Shown: piece by piece, positions 43,650 through 52,130 of the stretch | How positions within the stretch are numbered: the stretch's first letter is position 1 | Layout: each line of letters opens with the position of its first letter | Translations under genes and position numbers: made by a program | The notes under the pieces: model-generated | Told to the model about the DNA's origin: nothing | Databases searched by the model: none | What the model saw: only the letters and a program-made list of their open reading frames with translations | NCBI GenBank assembly: GCA_016742175.1 | Contig: JACVCH010000002.1 | Location: forward strand, 124,001-188,000 | Direction of reading: 5' to 3' | Length of the DNA: 64,000 nt | Source: Rhizobiaceae bacterium | GTDB taxonomy: Bacteria > Pseudomonadota > Alphaproteobacteria > Rhizobiales > Rhizobiaceae

Positions 43650-44426
43650 TCAGAACAGATGGCCGCGCGCGGCGACGCCGCCGTCGACGGTCAGGATCGT
43701 GCCCGAGACGTAGCTTGCGCATTTCGATGCCGCGAAGACGATCATGTCGGCAGTCTCGGCCGGGTCGGCCGCCCGGCCGAACGGCAGCGGCGCGACCAGT
43801 TCCTGCCAGCGGCCGGAATCTCCGGTCCTGTCGCCTGCCTTGCGCTGCATGAGGCCGATCAGGCGCTCGGTCGCCGTCGGCCCGGGATTGACGCCGAGCA
43901 CGCGCACGCCGTTGGCCGGGCTGATCGAGCCGAGGGCGCGGGTAAAGCCCATCATGCCCGTATTGGTCACGGTCGCGATGATGATGTCGGGATCGGGGCG
44001 CTCGCCGCAATTGCCGATGACGTTGACGATGACCCCCTCGCCGCGCCCGCTCATGGCCTCATAGGCATATTTGGTCAAAAGCGCGGTCGCGACGACCTTG
44101 AGCGACAGCCCCTCCTCCCATTCGGCGCGTCCGACGCTCTCGATGCGGCCGGTCGGCGTGGCGCCGGCATTGTTGACGAGCACGTCGACCGTGCGCGCGA
44201 CGTCCGCGAGCTTTTCCAGTTCGTCGGGCCGGCGCATGTCGCACATGACGGTCGCGACGCGCTCCGGCGCGCCGAGCTCTTCGGCAGCGGCATCCAGGCG
44301 CTCGCGCTCCCGGGCGCTGATGACGACGTGCGCCCCTTCGCGCAGGAAGGCACGTGCCGCCGCGAGGCCGATGCCGCGCGAGCCGCCGGTGACCAGGACA
44401 CGCTTGCCTTCAATACCGAGATCCAT
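43650..44426 (-). CDS. Short-chain dehydrogenase-like protein lacking the YxxxK motif
   Basis: 258 aa. The cofactor loop TGGSRGIGLAAARAFL and the NNAG motif are intact, so NAD(P) binding is likely. The catalytic motif normally Y-x3-K reads ATVTN at the matching place before the GFTRAL helix, and the upstream Ser is NVIGNC. Ser, Tyr and Lys of the tetrad are therefore missing. It may be a binding or structural SDR, or a divergent enzyme. ATG 44426 with GGGAGG upstream. First gene of the minus unit, facing the control region. Confidence 0.8.
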   Translation of the reverse strand: MDLGIEGKRVLVTGGSRGIGLAAARAFLREGAHVVISARERERLDAAAEELGAPERVATVMCDMRRPDELEKLADVARTVDVLVNNAGATPTGRIESVGRAEWEEGLSLKVVATALLTKYAYEAMSGRGEGVIVNVIGNCGERPDPDIIIATVTNTGMMGFTRALGSISPANGVRVLGVNPGPTATERLIGLMQRKAGDRTGDSGRWQELVAPLPFGRAADPAETADMIVFAASKCASYVSGTILTVDGGVAARGHLF

Positions 44427-44745
44427 GCGACTGCCTCCCATCTGCTGTCAGCTAGTTTTGTACACGATTTTCCGGGCTGTCAACCGGATTGTGCACGATT
44501 TCTGTGATGCCTCACATTGTGCGATTGTGCTATTGGGCATCATAAATAGCTGATTTTAGGCTGATTATACGGCTTTACACGTATAGCCACGTCAACAAAG
44601 ATAGAATTCTAGCCGAGTCGAATACGATAAGGATTGTGTACGGATTAGACTTCGTGCTACAGAGTTGACTTAAGGGCAGCCCATCCGGCACCCGAACCCA
44701 GAAGCCGCGGCGTCACGCGGCCTAACGACCCCAGAGGAGAACTCC
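44427..44745. promoter_or_regulatory. Divergent control region between the two catabolic units
   Basis: 319 bases without a gene, AT-rich compared with its surroundings. It contains the sites TTGTACACGA (44458-44467), TTGTGCACGA (44489-44498) and TTGTGTACGG (44634-44643), which share the form TTGT[AG][CT]ACG[AG]. This suits the TnGTnnnACnA-like sites of FCD-type GntR regulators; such a gene lies at 49883-50572. Two sites face the minus operon and one faces the TRAP operon. A hairpin GCCGCG/CGCGGC (44704-44721) sits in the leader of the TRAP binding-protein gene. Confidence 0.6.
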
Positions 44746-45792
44746 ATGGACGAAACGATCAAAGCCGGCGCCAGCTCGGTTTCGCGCCGTAAATTCCTCA
44801 AGACGGCGGCCGCGACCAGCCTTCTGGCCTTTCCCATGCCCGCCATCGTGCGCGCCCAGGGGACGCAGAAATACCTGAAGCCGCTGGTCGCCGGCCTGAA
44901 CGCCAAGGCCGGCGATCCGACCCACACGTCGATCGCCCGCATCTCGGACATCCTGCGCGAAAAGTACGATGTGGAGATGGAGATCCAGGTGCATCCGAGC
45001 TCGACCCTCGGCACCGATCTCTCCCAGCTCGAGGCGGTGCAGACCGGGTTCGTCGACATCACGTCGAACGTCACCGGGCAGTTCGCCCAGTTCTCGCCGG
45101 ACTTCGCGTTCGTCGACCTGCCCTATGCGATCACCAACTGGGACATGGCCAATCGGCTGTTCGCTTCGGACCTGTGGAAGGAGCAGGCCGCGAAGTTCGC
45201 GGAGGCGACGCCGCTCGTGCCGCTGCCGCCGGTCGGCGCCGGCGGGTTCCGGCTCCTGTGGAACAACCAGCGCGCCGCGCCGGTGCCGGCAGACGTCAAG
45301 GGCATGCGGTTCCGCACGACGCAATCGCCGGCCGAGATCGCGCTGGTGGAGGCCTGGGGCGGCAGCCCGACCCCGCTCGCATGGACCGAGACCTATAACG
45401 GCCTGAAGACCGGGCTGATCGACGGCATCCACGTGCAGCCGATCTGGACCTACGGCTTCAACATGCATGAGGTGCTGAAGCACGCCACCGAGGTGGACGC
45501 GGTCTTCGCCGTCCAGTTCCAGGTCATCAACAAGAACAGCCTGATGTCGATGCCCGACGACATCCGTGAGAAGTTCCTGATGGCCGCCGTCGACGCCGCC
45601 AACGAGGCCAATGCGGCCGACCAGGCGGCCGAGGAGGAGATGAAGGGCAAGCTTCGCGAGGCCGGAATGGAAATCTACAAGCCCTCCGAAACGGAAAAGG
45701 CCGAGTGGCAGTCGATCGGCGAAGGTCTTTGGGACGAATACGCCGGCGATACCGATCCGAGCGTCATCGAGCGCATGGTGGCCATGCGCTAG
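44746..45792 (+). CDS. TRAP transporter substrate-binding protein (DctP type)
   Basis: 348 aa. A twin-arginine signal (SRRKFLKTAAATSLLAFP, residues 13-30) directs it to the periplasm. The mature part has the DctP pattern: GLNAKAGDPTHTSIARISDI, then SQLEAVQTGFVDITSN, and FRTTQSPAEIALVEAWGGSP. Binds a carboxylate in the periplasm and delivers it to the QM membrane parts. Ribosome-binding site GAGGAG in front of ATG 44746. First gene of the plus unit under probable GntR control. Confidence 0.9.
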   Translation: MDETIKAGASSVSRRKFLKTAAATSLLAFPMPAIVRAQGTQKYLKPLVAGLNAKAGDPTHTSIARISDILREKYDVEMEIQVHPSSTLGTDLSQLEAVQTGFVDITSNVTGQFAQFSPDFAFVDLPYAITNWDMANRLFASDLWKEQAAKFAEATPLVPLPPVGAGGFRLLWNNQRAAPVPADVKGMRFRTTQSPAEIALVEAWGGSPTPLAWTETYNGLKTGLIDGIHVQPIWTYGFNMHEVLKHATEVDAVFAVQFQVINKNSLMSMPDDIREKFLMAAVDAANEANAADQAAEEEMKGKLREAGMEIYKPSETEKAEWQSIGEGLWDEYAGDTDPSVIERMVAMR

Positions 45793-45889
45793 GCCGCCGT
45801 CATCGCAGGGGCGGAGCACTGCCTGCAGGCGGTGCTTCGCCGTCCCGGCCGAACATGCGCCCGCCCGACGAACCGAAGGAACGACAGCC

Positions 45890-46411
45890 ATGCCTCTGAA
45901 ACGTGCGGCGAACGCGCTTGCCGAACTGTGCGAGATCGCGGCCGCCGTCATCACCGCCGCCATCTTCGTCGTCATGCTTGCGCAGATCTGGTTCCGCTAC
46001 ATCCAGGGCGGCTCGATCATGTGGTCTGAAGAAATCTGCACCATGGGGCTGATCTGGGTGGTGTTCCTCGGCTCCGTGTCGCTGGTCCGCGACCAGGCCC
46101 ATGTTCGGGTTCCGCTCGTCGTCGATGCCATGCCGGCGCGCCTGCGCCGGCCGCTCGAGGCGCTGGCGCTGGTGGTCACGATGGCCTTCCTCGTCTTCCT
46201 CGCCTGGCTGGGCTTCGACGCCTTCAACCAGGGTTTCCACCGCACTTCGCCGATGCTCGGCATCTCCACGCGCTGGATCAAGCTCGCGATCCCGTTCGGC
46301 GCCATGCTGATGGCGGTGCTGACGCTCGTGGCGATCGCCGAAAGTCTGCGGCCCGCCAGATCCGATACGGGCGCGGCCCGGCCATCGTCGCCAACCCTTT
46401 CCGAGAAGTGA
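45890..46411 (+). CDS. TRAP transporter small membrane subunit (DctQ type)
   Basis: 173 aa, four membrane helices. The loop FRYIQGGSIMWSEEICTMGL is the DctQ signature. It supports the large permease in sodium-driven uptake. A 97-base gap separates it from the binding-protein gene; eight bases separate it from the large subunit gene. Confidence 0.9.
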   Translation: MPLKRAANALAELCEIAAAVITAAIFVVMLAQIWFRYIQGGSIMWSEEICTMGLIWVVFLGSVSLVRDQAHVRVPLVVDAMPARLRRPLEALALVVTMAFLVFLAWLGFDAFNQGFHRTSPMLGISTRWIKLAIPFGAMLMAVLTLVAIAESLRPARSDTGAARPSSPTLSEK

Positions 46412-46418
46412 GCCGCAG

Positions 46419-47717
46419 ATGCAACTCGCAGCGATCTACCTGTTCGCACCCTTCGTGGGGTTCCTCGCTCTCGGCGTGCCGATCGCCTTTTCGCTCGGAG
46501 CCGCCTGCGTCATCTTCATCGCGTTCTCGGGCATGCCGGTTCCCTTCTCCGTCATGGCGAGCGAGATCGCGGCGGCGCTCGATTCCTATGCGCTTCTCGC
46601 CTTGCCGACCTTCGTGATGACGGGCGAGCTCCTGAACCGGGCCGGGCTGACCGATCGGCTGGTCAGGCTGGCGATGAACCTCGTCGGCTGGATGCGCGGG
46701 GGGCTCGCCCATGTGACGACCGTGACAGGCATGCTCCTGGGCTGCATCTCGGGCTCGGCGCTCGCCGACGCGGCGACGATCGGGCCGCTGATGATCCCGG
46801 CGATGATCCGCGAGAACTATCCGCGCACCTTCGCCGCCGCGATCAGCGCGGCGGCGGCCACGATCGGCGCCATCCTGCCGCCGAGCGTTCCGCTGATCAT
46901 CATCGGCAGCCAGCTCGGCATATCGATCGGCGGGCTGTTCCTTGCCGGCGTCATTCCGGGCATCCTGACCGGCCTTGCCCTGATGTTCGTGTCCTGGCTC
47001 GTGGCGCGGCGCGGCGAATACGGCATCGTCCAGCCCTTCCCCGGCATACGGCAGACCGCGCGCGCCACCGGGTCGGCGATGCCGATCCTGATCATCCCGG
47101 CCATCATCCTGGGCGGTATCCTGTCGGGCATCTTCACCCCGACGGAAGCAGGCGCAGTCGCGGTGCTCTACTCCATAATCGTCGGTGGCCTCTACTACCG
47201 CACGCTGACGCTGGACTCCCTCGCCGGCGCCTTCCGCGAGACGAGCAGGGTGACGGCGTCCGCGCTGATCGTCGTGGCGCTGTCGCTCGTGTTCGGCCGG
47301 CTGCTGACCTATCTGCAAGTGCCGCAGGAATTGACCGCGATGATGCTCGGCGTGACCGAGAACCGCATCCTGCTGTTCCTGATCGTGACCGCGTTCCTGC
47401 TCGTGATGGGCACCTTCATGGATGCGGTCGCCAACATGATCATCCTCGGCCCGCTACTCATGCCGCTCGCGCTGCAGGGCCTCGGAATGGAGCCCATCCA
47501 GTACGGCATGTTCCTGATGTATGCGCTCCTGCTCGGCGTGCTGACGCCGCCGCTGGGGCTCGTGCTCTTCATCGTCGCGCCGATCGCCCGGGTCAATCTG
47601 GAGTCACTCTCCTATGCTGTCCTGCCCTACATTCTCGCCATGCTGGTCGTCCTGACGCTGATCGCCTTCGTGCCGGCCGTGACGCTGCTGCTGCCCGGTA
47701 TCGCGGGGTATATCTGA
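46419..47717 (+). CDS. TRAP transporter large permease (DctM type)
   Basis: 432 aa with about 12 membrane helices, the translocation subunit. Conserved GCISGSALADAATIGPLMIP and PTEAGAVAVLYS near the middle. The family moves dicarboxylates, keto acids, taurine or other organic acids with sodium. The stop overlaps the ATG of the flavoprotein gene by one base (TGATG). Confidence 0.92.
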   Translation: MQLAAIYLFAPFVGFLALGVPIAFSLGAACVIFIAFSGMPVPFSVMASEIAAALDSYALLALPTFVMTGELLNRAGLTDRLVRLAMNLVGWMRGGLAHVTTVTGMLLGCISGSALADAATIGPLMIPAMIRENYPRTFAAAISAAAATIGAILPPSVPLIIIGSQLGISIGGLFLAGVIPGILTGLALMFVSWLVARRGEYGIVQPFPGIRQTARATGSAMPILIIPAIILGGILSGIFTPTEAGAVAVLYSIIVGGLYYRTLTLDSLAGAFRETSRVTASALIVVALSLVFGRLLTYLQVPQELTAMMLGVTENRILLFLIVTAFLLVMGTFMDAVANMIILGPLLMPLALQGLGMEPIQYGMFLMYALLLGVLTPPLGLVLFIVAPIARVNLESLSYAVLPYILAMLVVLTLIAFVPAVTLLLPGIAGYI

Positions 47718-49156
47718 TGCTCGACCGGGCCGTCGATCACGCGCCGAATGCAGCGTCGCTGGCCGCGCTCGAGGCCCGCGCTCGCTACGAGCTCGAATGC
47801 CTCTCCTACCCGCAATCCGCATGGGTGCCGGCGGCGACGGACGCTGCCGGACGGCCGGTCCGCGACGTCGTCATCGTCGGCGCGGGACAGGGCGGCCTTG
47901 GCTGCGCGCTGGCGCTGCGGCGCGAGCGCGTCCTGAATGTCGCCGTCCTCGATCGAAACCGGGCCGGCGAAGAGGGTCCGTGGGAGCGCTTCGCCCGCAT
48001 GCCGACGCTGCGTACGCCGAAATACCTGACAGGGCCCGACGCCGGCGTGCCGAGCCTTACCTTCCGCGCCTGGTACGACGCGCAGGCGCTGGAGCCGGCC
48101 TGGGACGATCTCGTGCGAATCCCCCGCCCGCTCTGGATGGACTACCTGCGCTGGCTGAGGCGCCAGGCCGAAATCCCGGTCGAGAACGAGACTGAGGTGG
48201 TCGGATTCGACCCGACGCCGGACGGTCTCGTCGCCGTCGCGACGCGCAACGCGGCGGGCGAGCGCCAGGACATCGTCACGCGCCAGCTCGTCTTTGCCAA
48301 CGGCATCGACGGCGGCGGCTCCTGGACGATGCCGAACGCGCTGGCCGATCCGATTCCCGCAGACCGCCGGGCGCACACGGCCGACGACATCGACTTCGAG
48401 GCCTTGCGCGGCATGCGCGTCGCGGTGCTGGGTGTCGGTGCCTCTGCGCTCGACAATGCCGCGACGGCGCTGGAGCACGGGGCCGACAGCACGATCCTGT
48501 GCTTCCGGCGCAAGGACGTGCCCTCCTTCGAGGTACGCGGCTGGATCGAGCATGTCGGCTTCCTGCGCGCATTCGGCGAGCTCGACGACGACACGCGCTG
48601 GTCGGTCATGCACCGGCTTCTGGGCCGCGGCGCGCCGCCGCCGGCATGGAGCGTGGAGCGCTGCGTGCGCGATCCGCGCTTCCGGCTGATGCCCGGCACG
48701 CCGTGGCTTTCGACGCGCTGGACCGGATCCGAAATCGAGATCGAGACGCCGGGCGGGATGCTGCGGGCGGACTTCGTCATCTTCGCGACGGGCGCACAGA
48801 TCGGCCTGGCGCGACGGCCCGAATTCGCCGCCCATGCGGACCTGATCCAGACCTGGCGCGACAGGCCGGCGGCGGGAACGGACACCGGCGAGGCGATGGC
48901 GGACTATCCCTATCTCGGCCGCGGTTTCGAACTGACGGAGCGGGTCGCCGGATCCGCCGCCTGGCTCGCGCGCGTGCGCCTATTCAACTGGGCCGCAACG
49001 GCCAGCCTCGGCATCTGCGCATCGTCGATCACCGGCATGAAGTTCGGGCTCGACCGGCTCGTGCCCGCGCTCGTGCGCGCGCTTTATCTCGAGACGGCGG
49101 CAACCCACGTTGCGGCCATGCCATGGCCCTCGGCCGAAGGGCTGATGCCGGAATGA
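47717..49156 (+). CDS. FAD/NAD(P)-binding oxidoreductase of the flavin monooxygenase group
   Basis: 479 aa. Two Rossmann segments: VVIVGAGQGGLGCALAL near residue 52 and RVAVLGVGASALDNAATAL near 233, as in FMO/BVMO-type enzymes. Between them is the GDDLVRIPRPLWMDYLRWL-like region, where such enzymes carry a substrate-binding block. Probably a monooxygenase or dehydrogenase taking the imported compound as substrate. Cytoplasmic. Translational coupling to the TRAP genes supports the role in uptake-linked oxidation. Confidence 0.82.
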   Translation: MLDRAVDHAPNAASLAALEARARYELECLSYPQSAWVPAATDAAGRPVRDVVIVGAGQGGLGCALALRRERVLNVAVLDRNRAGEEGPWERFARMPTLRTPKYLTGPDAGVPSLTFRAWYDAQALEPAWDDLVRIPRPLWMDYLRWLRRQAEIPVENETEVVGFDPTPDGLVAVATRNAAGERQDIVTRQLVFANGIDGGGSWTMPNALADPIPADRRAHTADDIDFEALRGMRVAVLGVGASALDNAATALEHGADSTILCFRRKDVPSFEVRGWIEHVGFLRAFGELDDDTRWSVMHRLLGRGAPPPAWSVERCVRDPRFRLMPGTPWLSTRWTGSEIEIETPGGMLRADFVIFATGAQIGLARRPEFAAHADLIQTWRDRPAAGTDTGEAMADYPYLGRGFELTERVAGSAAWLARVRLFNWAATASLGICASSITGMKFGLDRLVPALVRALYLETAATHVAAMPWPSAEGLMPE

Positions 49157-49181
49157 AAACGCAGAAGAGAAGGTGAGCAGA

Positions 49182-49880
49182 ATGGAACAGATCAAGGCCG
49201 ATCCGGCAGCAGACGCCAAGGCTGTCTTCGACACGGCCGTCAATGGCGGCGTCGCGATCTTCAGGACAGATGTCGGCTATGCCATCGTCGGCCATACCGA
49301 GCCCGCCATCAAGCGCATTTACGAGGCCAAGCAGCGCAGCTTCTCCAAGCCTTGCGGCTGTTTCGGCAGTCTGGCGATGTTCGACGAGATCATCGACATC
49401 GACGCCAGGGCGCGCGAGTTCGTGCGCGCGGTCATCGAGGATCACGGCCTGCCGATCTCGATCGTCGCTCCGTTTCGTTCCGGTCATCCCATCTTCCAGA
49501 ATGCGGCACCCTTCGTCCTCGCCAACGCGACCAAGGCGGGCACGGTCGATCTCCTGATGAATGCGGGGCCCACGCACGACGCCATCGCCGCGCTCGCGCT
49601 CGAGACCGGCAAGGGCGTGTTCGGCTCGTCGGCCAATCGTTCGCTCACCGGCAGCAAATACATGTTCGGCGACATCGAACCGGAAGTGCGCGACGCCGTC
49701 GACCTGCCGCTCGATCGGGGGCCGACGCGCTATTCGCATCCGAAGGGGCTGGGTTCGACGATCATCGACCTCCAGACCTTCAGACCCTTCCGCATCGGGA
49801 TCTGCTTCGAGGAGATCAGGAGTATTGCGGCCAGGTCCTTTCAGATCGATATTCCGGCAGCGACAATCGGAGCGACCTGA
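49182..49880 (+). CDS. YrdC/Sua5-like domain protein in a catabolic operon
   Basis: 232 aa. The opening GGVAIFRTDVGYAIVGH, AIKRIYEAKQRSFSKPCGCF and the later GKGVFGSSANRSLTG, all spaced as in YrdC/Sua5, point to a threonylcarbamoyl-AMP synthase-like fold, though several signature residues differ. True tRNA-modifying TsaC is expected elsewhere in the genome. Its location between the flavoprotein and gntR suggests a separate, carbamoyl-related role. ATG 49182 with AAGGTGAG upstream; the GTG at 49173 is an alternative. Confidence 0.7.
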   Translation: MEQIKADPAADAKAVFDTAVNGGVAIFRTDVGYAIVGHTEPAIKRIYEAKQRSFSKPCGCFGSLAMFDEIIDIDARAREFVRAVIEDHGLPISIVAPFRSGHPIFQNAAPFVLANATKAGTVDLLMNAGPTHDAIAALALETGKGVFGSSANRSLTGSKYMFGDIEPEVRDAVDLPLDRGPTRYSHPKGLGSTIIDLQTFRPFRIGICFEEIRSIAARSFQIDIPAATIGAT

Positions 49881-49882
49881 AC

Positions 49883-50572
49883 GTGAGTGCCTCATCGGAA
49901 AGAGCGTATGCGCATATCAAGGCAGCCATACTGAGCGGCGGCTACCGCAGCGGCTCGCGGCTGACCGAGGATATGGTGGCCAGTGAGCTCGGCCTGTCGC
50001 GCACGCCCGTCCGCGACGCCTTTCGCCGTCTCCAGGCGGAGCAGTTGATCTCCATCACGCCCTATTCGGGCGCCCGCGTCGCGAGCTGGTCGCACACCGA
50101 GCTTCGCGAAGTCGCGCAGATGCGCGCGATGCTGGAATCGTTCGCGGCAGGGCTCGCTGCCGCCAAGCGCTCCGACGAGGACGTGGAGCGCATGAACGAA
50201 CTATGCGCGCGGATGGAAAAAGAGGCCGCACGAAGCGTTCCGGATCTCGATCGCATCTCGGCCGACAATCTCGCCTTCCACAGGACGATCGTCGAGGCGG
50301 CCAACAATACGCGCCTCGGCGCATGCCTCGAGCCGTTGTGGAACTACCCCGTGGTAGTCCGCAAATACGGGCTTTTCGGGCGGGAGCGGCTGTTGCGAAG
50401 CCTGTCTCATCACAAGGAGATCGTCGCCGCGATCGAGAAGGGCGACCAGGATTGGGCCGAAGCGATCATGCGGGTCCATATCCTTGCCGCCCGCTCGTTC
50501 GACGCGGCCTTGTCGCTTGAGGCCGAGGACCAGGCAGACGACGAGGCAAGGTTGCCGGCGACCATCGACTGA
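49883..50572 (+). CDS. GntR-family regulator with FCD domain
   Basis: 229 aa. Winged-helix DNA-binding domain at residues 8-70 ([20 protein letters not shown]), followed by an FCD effector domain with metal-binding-type histidines in [12 protein letters not shown] and [16 protein letters not shown] start, two bases after the YrdC-like gene. FadR-type GntR proteins repress catabolic genes and respond to the pathway acid. The matching site triplet at 44458-44643 is the probable target. The effector is unknown. Confidence 0.88.
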   Translation: MSASSERAYAHIKAAILSGGYRSGSRLTEDMVASELGLSRTPVRDAFRRLQAEQLISITPYSGARVASWSHTELREVAQMRAMLESFAAGLAAAKRSDEDVERMNELCARMEKEAARSVPDLDRISADNLAFHRTIVEAANNTRLGACLEPLWNYPVVVRKYGLFGRERLLRSLSHHKEIVAAIEKGDQDWAEAIMRVHILAARSFDAALSLEAEDQADDEARLPATID

Positions 50573-50610
50573 ACCTCCTCCACCCGGTTTTGGAGAACGG
50601 ACTTCACGCC

Positions 50611-52023
50611 ATGAGCGCACCGCGTACACTCTACGACAAGATCTTCGACGACCACGTGGTCGACCGCCAGGATGACGGCACCTGCCTGCTCTACATCGAC
50701 CGCCACCTCGTCCATGAGGTGACGAGCCCGCAGGCCTTCGAAGGCCTGCGCATGGACGGCCGAAAGGTGCGCCATCCCGAGCGTACGCTGGCCGTCGTCG
50801 ATCACAACGTGCCGACCTCGCCCGACCGCAAGCTCGGTATCAACCGGAACGAGGAAAGCCGCATCCAGATCGAGGCGCTGGCGAAGAACGCGTCTGATTT
50901 CGGCATCGACTATTATGACGAGGTCGACATCCGCCAGGGCATCGTCCACATCATCGGGCCGGAGCAGGGCTTTACCCTGCCGGGGATGACGATCGTGTGC
51001 GGCGACAGCCACACCTCGACCCATGGCGCGTTCGGCGCGCTCGCCCACGGCATCGGCACCTCGGAGGTCGAGCACGTGCTCGCCACCCAGACGCTGATCC
51101 AGAAGAAGGCGAAGAACATGCTGGTGCGCGTCGACGGGCAGTTGCCCGCCGGCGTCACCGCCAAGGACATCATCCTCGCCATCATCGGCGAGATCGGCAC
51201 CGCCGGCGGCACCGGCTACGTCATCGAATATGCCGGCGCGGCGATCCGCGCGCTGTCGATGGAAGGGCGGATGACGATCTGCAACATGTCGATCGAGGGC
51301 GGCGCTCGCGCCGGCCTGATCGCGCCCGACGAAACCACCTTCGCCTATGTCAGGGACAAGCCGCGCGCGCCGAAGGGCAAGGCGTGGGAGATGGCGCTCG
51401 ACTACTGGAAGACGCTGAATTCCGACGAAGGGGCGCATTACGACAAGGTGGTGGTGCTCGACGCCGCCAACCTGCCGCCGATCGTCTCCTGGGGCTCCTC
51501 GCCCGAGGACGTCGTCGCGGTGACCGGCGAGGTGCCGGACCCGGCGGCGATCGCCGACGAGAACAAGCGCACCTCCAAGCAGCGCGCGCTCGACTATATG
51601 GGCCTGACGCCGGGCACGAAGATCACCGACATCACCATCGACCGCGTCTTCATCGGCTCGTGCACCAACGGCCGGATCGAGGATTTGCGCGCGGCGGCGG
51701 CCGTCATCGAGGGCCGCAAGGTGGCGGCGAATGTCGACGCGATGGTGGTTCCGGGCTCCGGCCTCGTCAAGCAACAGGCGGAAGCCGAAGGGCTCGACAA
51801 GGTGTTCATCGCGGCCGGCTTCGACTGGCGCGAGCCGGGCTGCTCGATGTGCCTTGCCATGAATGGAGACGCGACGAAACCCTATCAACGCTGCGCGTCC
51901 ACGTCGAACCGGAACTTCGAACATCGACAGGGACCGAATTCGCGCACGCATCTCGTCTCGCCGGCGATGGCCGCGGCAGCGGCGATCGCGGGTCGCCTGG
52001 TGGATGTCCGGTACTGGCGTTGA
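50611..52023 (+). CDS. leuC: 3-isopropylmalate dehydratase large subunit homolog
   Basis: 470 aa of the aconitase superfamily, LeuC subfamily by length and motifs. [4Fe-4S] ligands in [14 protein letters not shown] and [11 protein letters not shown] (C-x2-C); [15 protein letters not shown] supplies the substrate loop. It normally needs a separate LeuD. No leuD follows, and the gene is 38 bases after gntR in the same orientation, so co-transcription with the catabolic unit is possible. It may be the housekeeping leuC with leuD elsewhere, or a paralog acting on another hydroxy diacid. Both readings are open. Confidence 0.85.
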   Translation: MSAPRTLYDKIFDDHVVDRQDDGTCLLYIDRHLVHEVTSPQAFEGLRMDGRKVRHPERTLAVVDHNVPTSPDRKLGINRNEESRIQIEALAKNASDFGIDYYDEVDIRQGIVHIIGPEQGFTLPGMTIVCGDSHTSTHGAFGALAHGIGTSEVEHVLATQTLIQKKAKNMLVRVDGQLPAGVTAKDIILAIIGEIGTAGGTGYVIEYAGAAIRALSMEGRMTICNMSIEGGARAGLIAPDETTFAYVRDKPRAPKGKAWEMALDYWKTLNSDEGAHYDKVVVLDAANLPPIVSWGSSPEDVVAVTGEVPDPAAIADENKRTSKQRALDYMGLTPGTKITDITIDRVFIGSCTNGRIEDLRAAAAVIEGRKVAANVDAMVVPGSGLVKQQAEAEGLDKVFIAAGFDWREPGCSMCLAMNGDATKPYQRCASTSNRNFEHRQGPNSRTHLVSPAMAAAAAIAGRLVDVRYWR

Positions 52024-52130
52024 TCTGATGGACGGTGGAGGTGTTCCCCGACTCGGGCTCCGCCGCATCGGCGTCCGGAAGCGGCGCCGACACCTTCGAC
52101 ATCGCGGCGGCGAAATCGAGTTATAGCCGC
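52024..52130. other. Intergenic gap, no gene seen
   Basis: 107 bases between convergent leuC and the SIS gene. One frame reads a Ser/Ala-rich peptide (FPDSGSAASASGSGADTFD), which does not match LeuD or anything recognised. No terminator seen. Confidence 0.4.

Noticed and set aside
52035-52126. Possible leuD remnant after leuC
   Set aside because: The short Ser/Ala-rich reading frame has none of the LeuD motifs and no homology that I can recognise.
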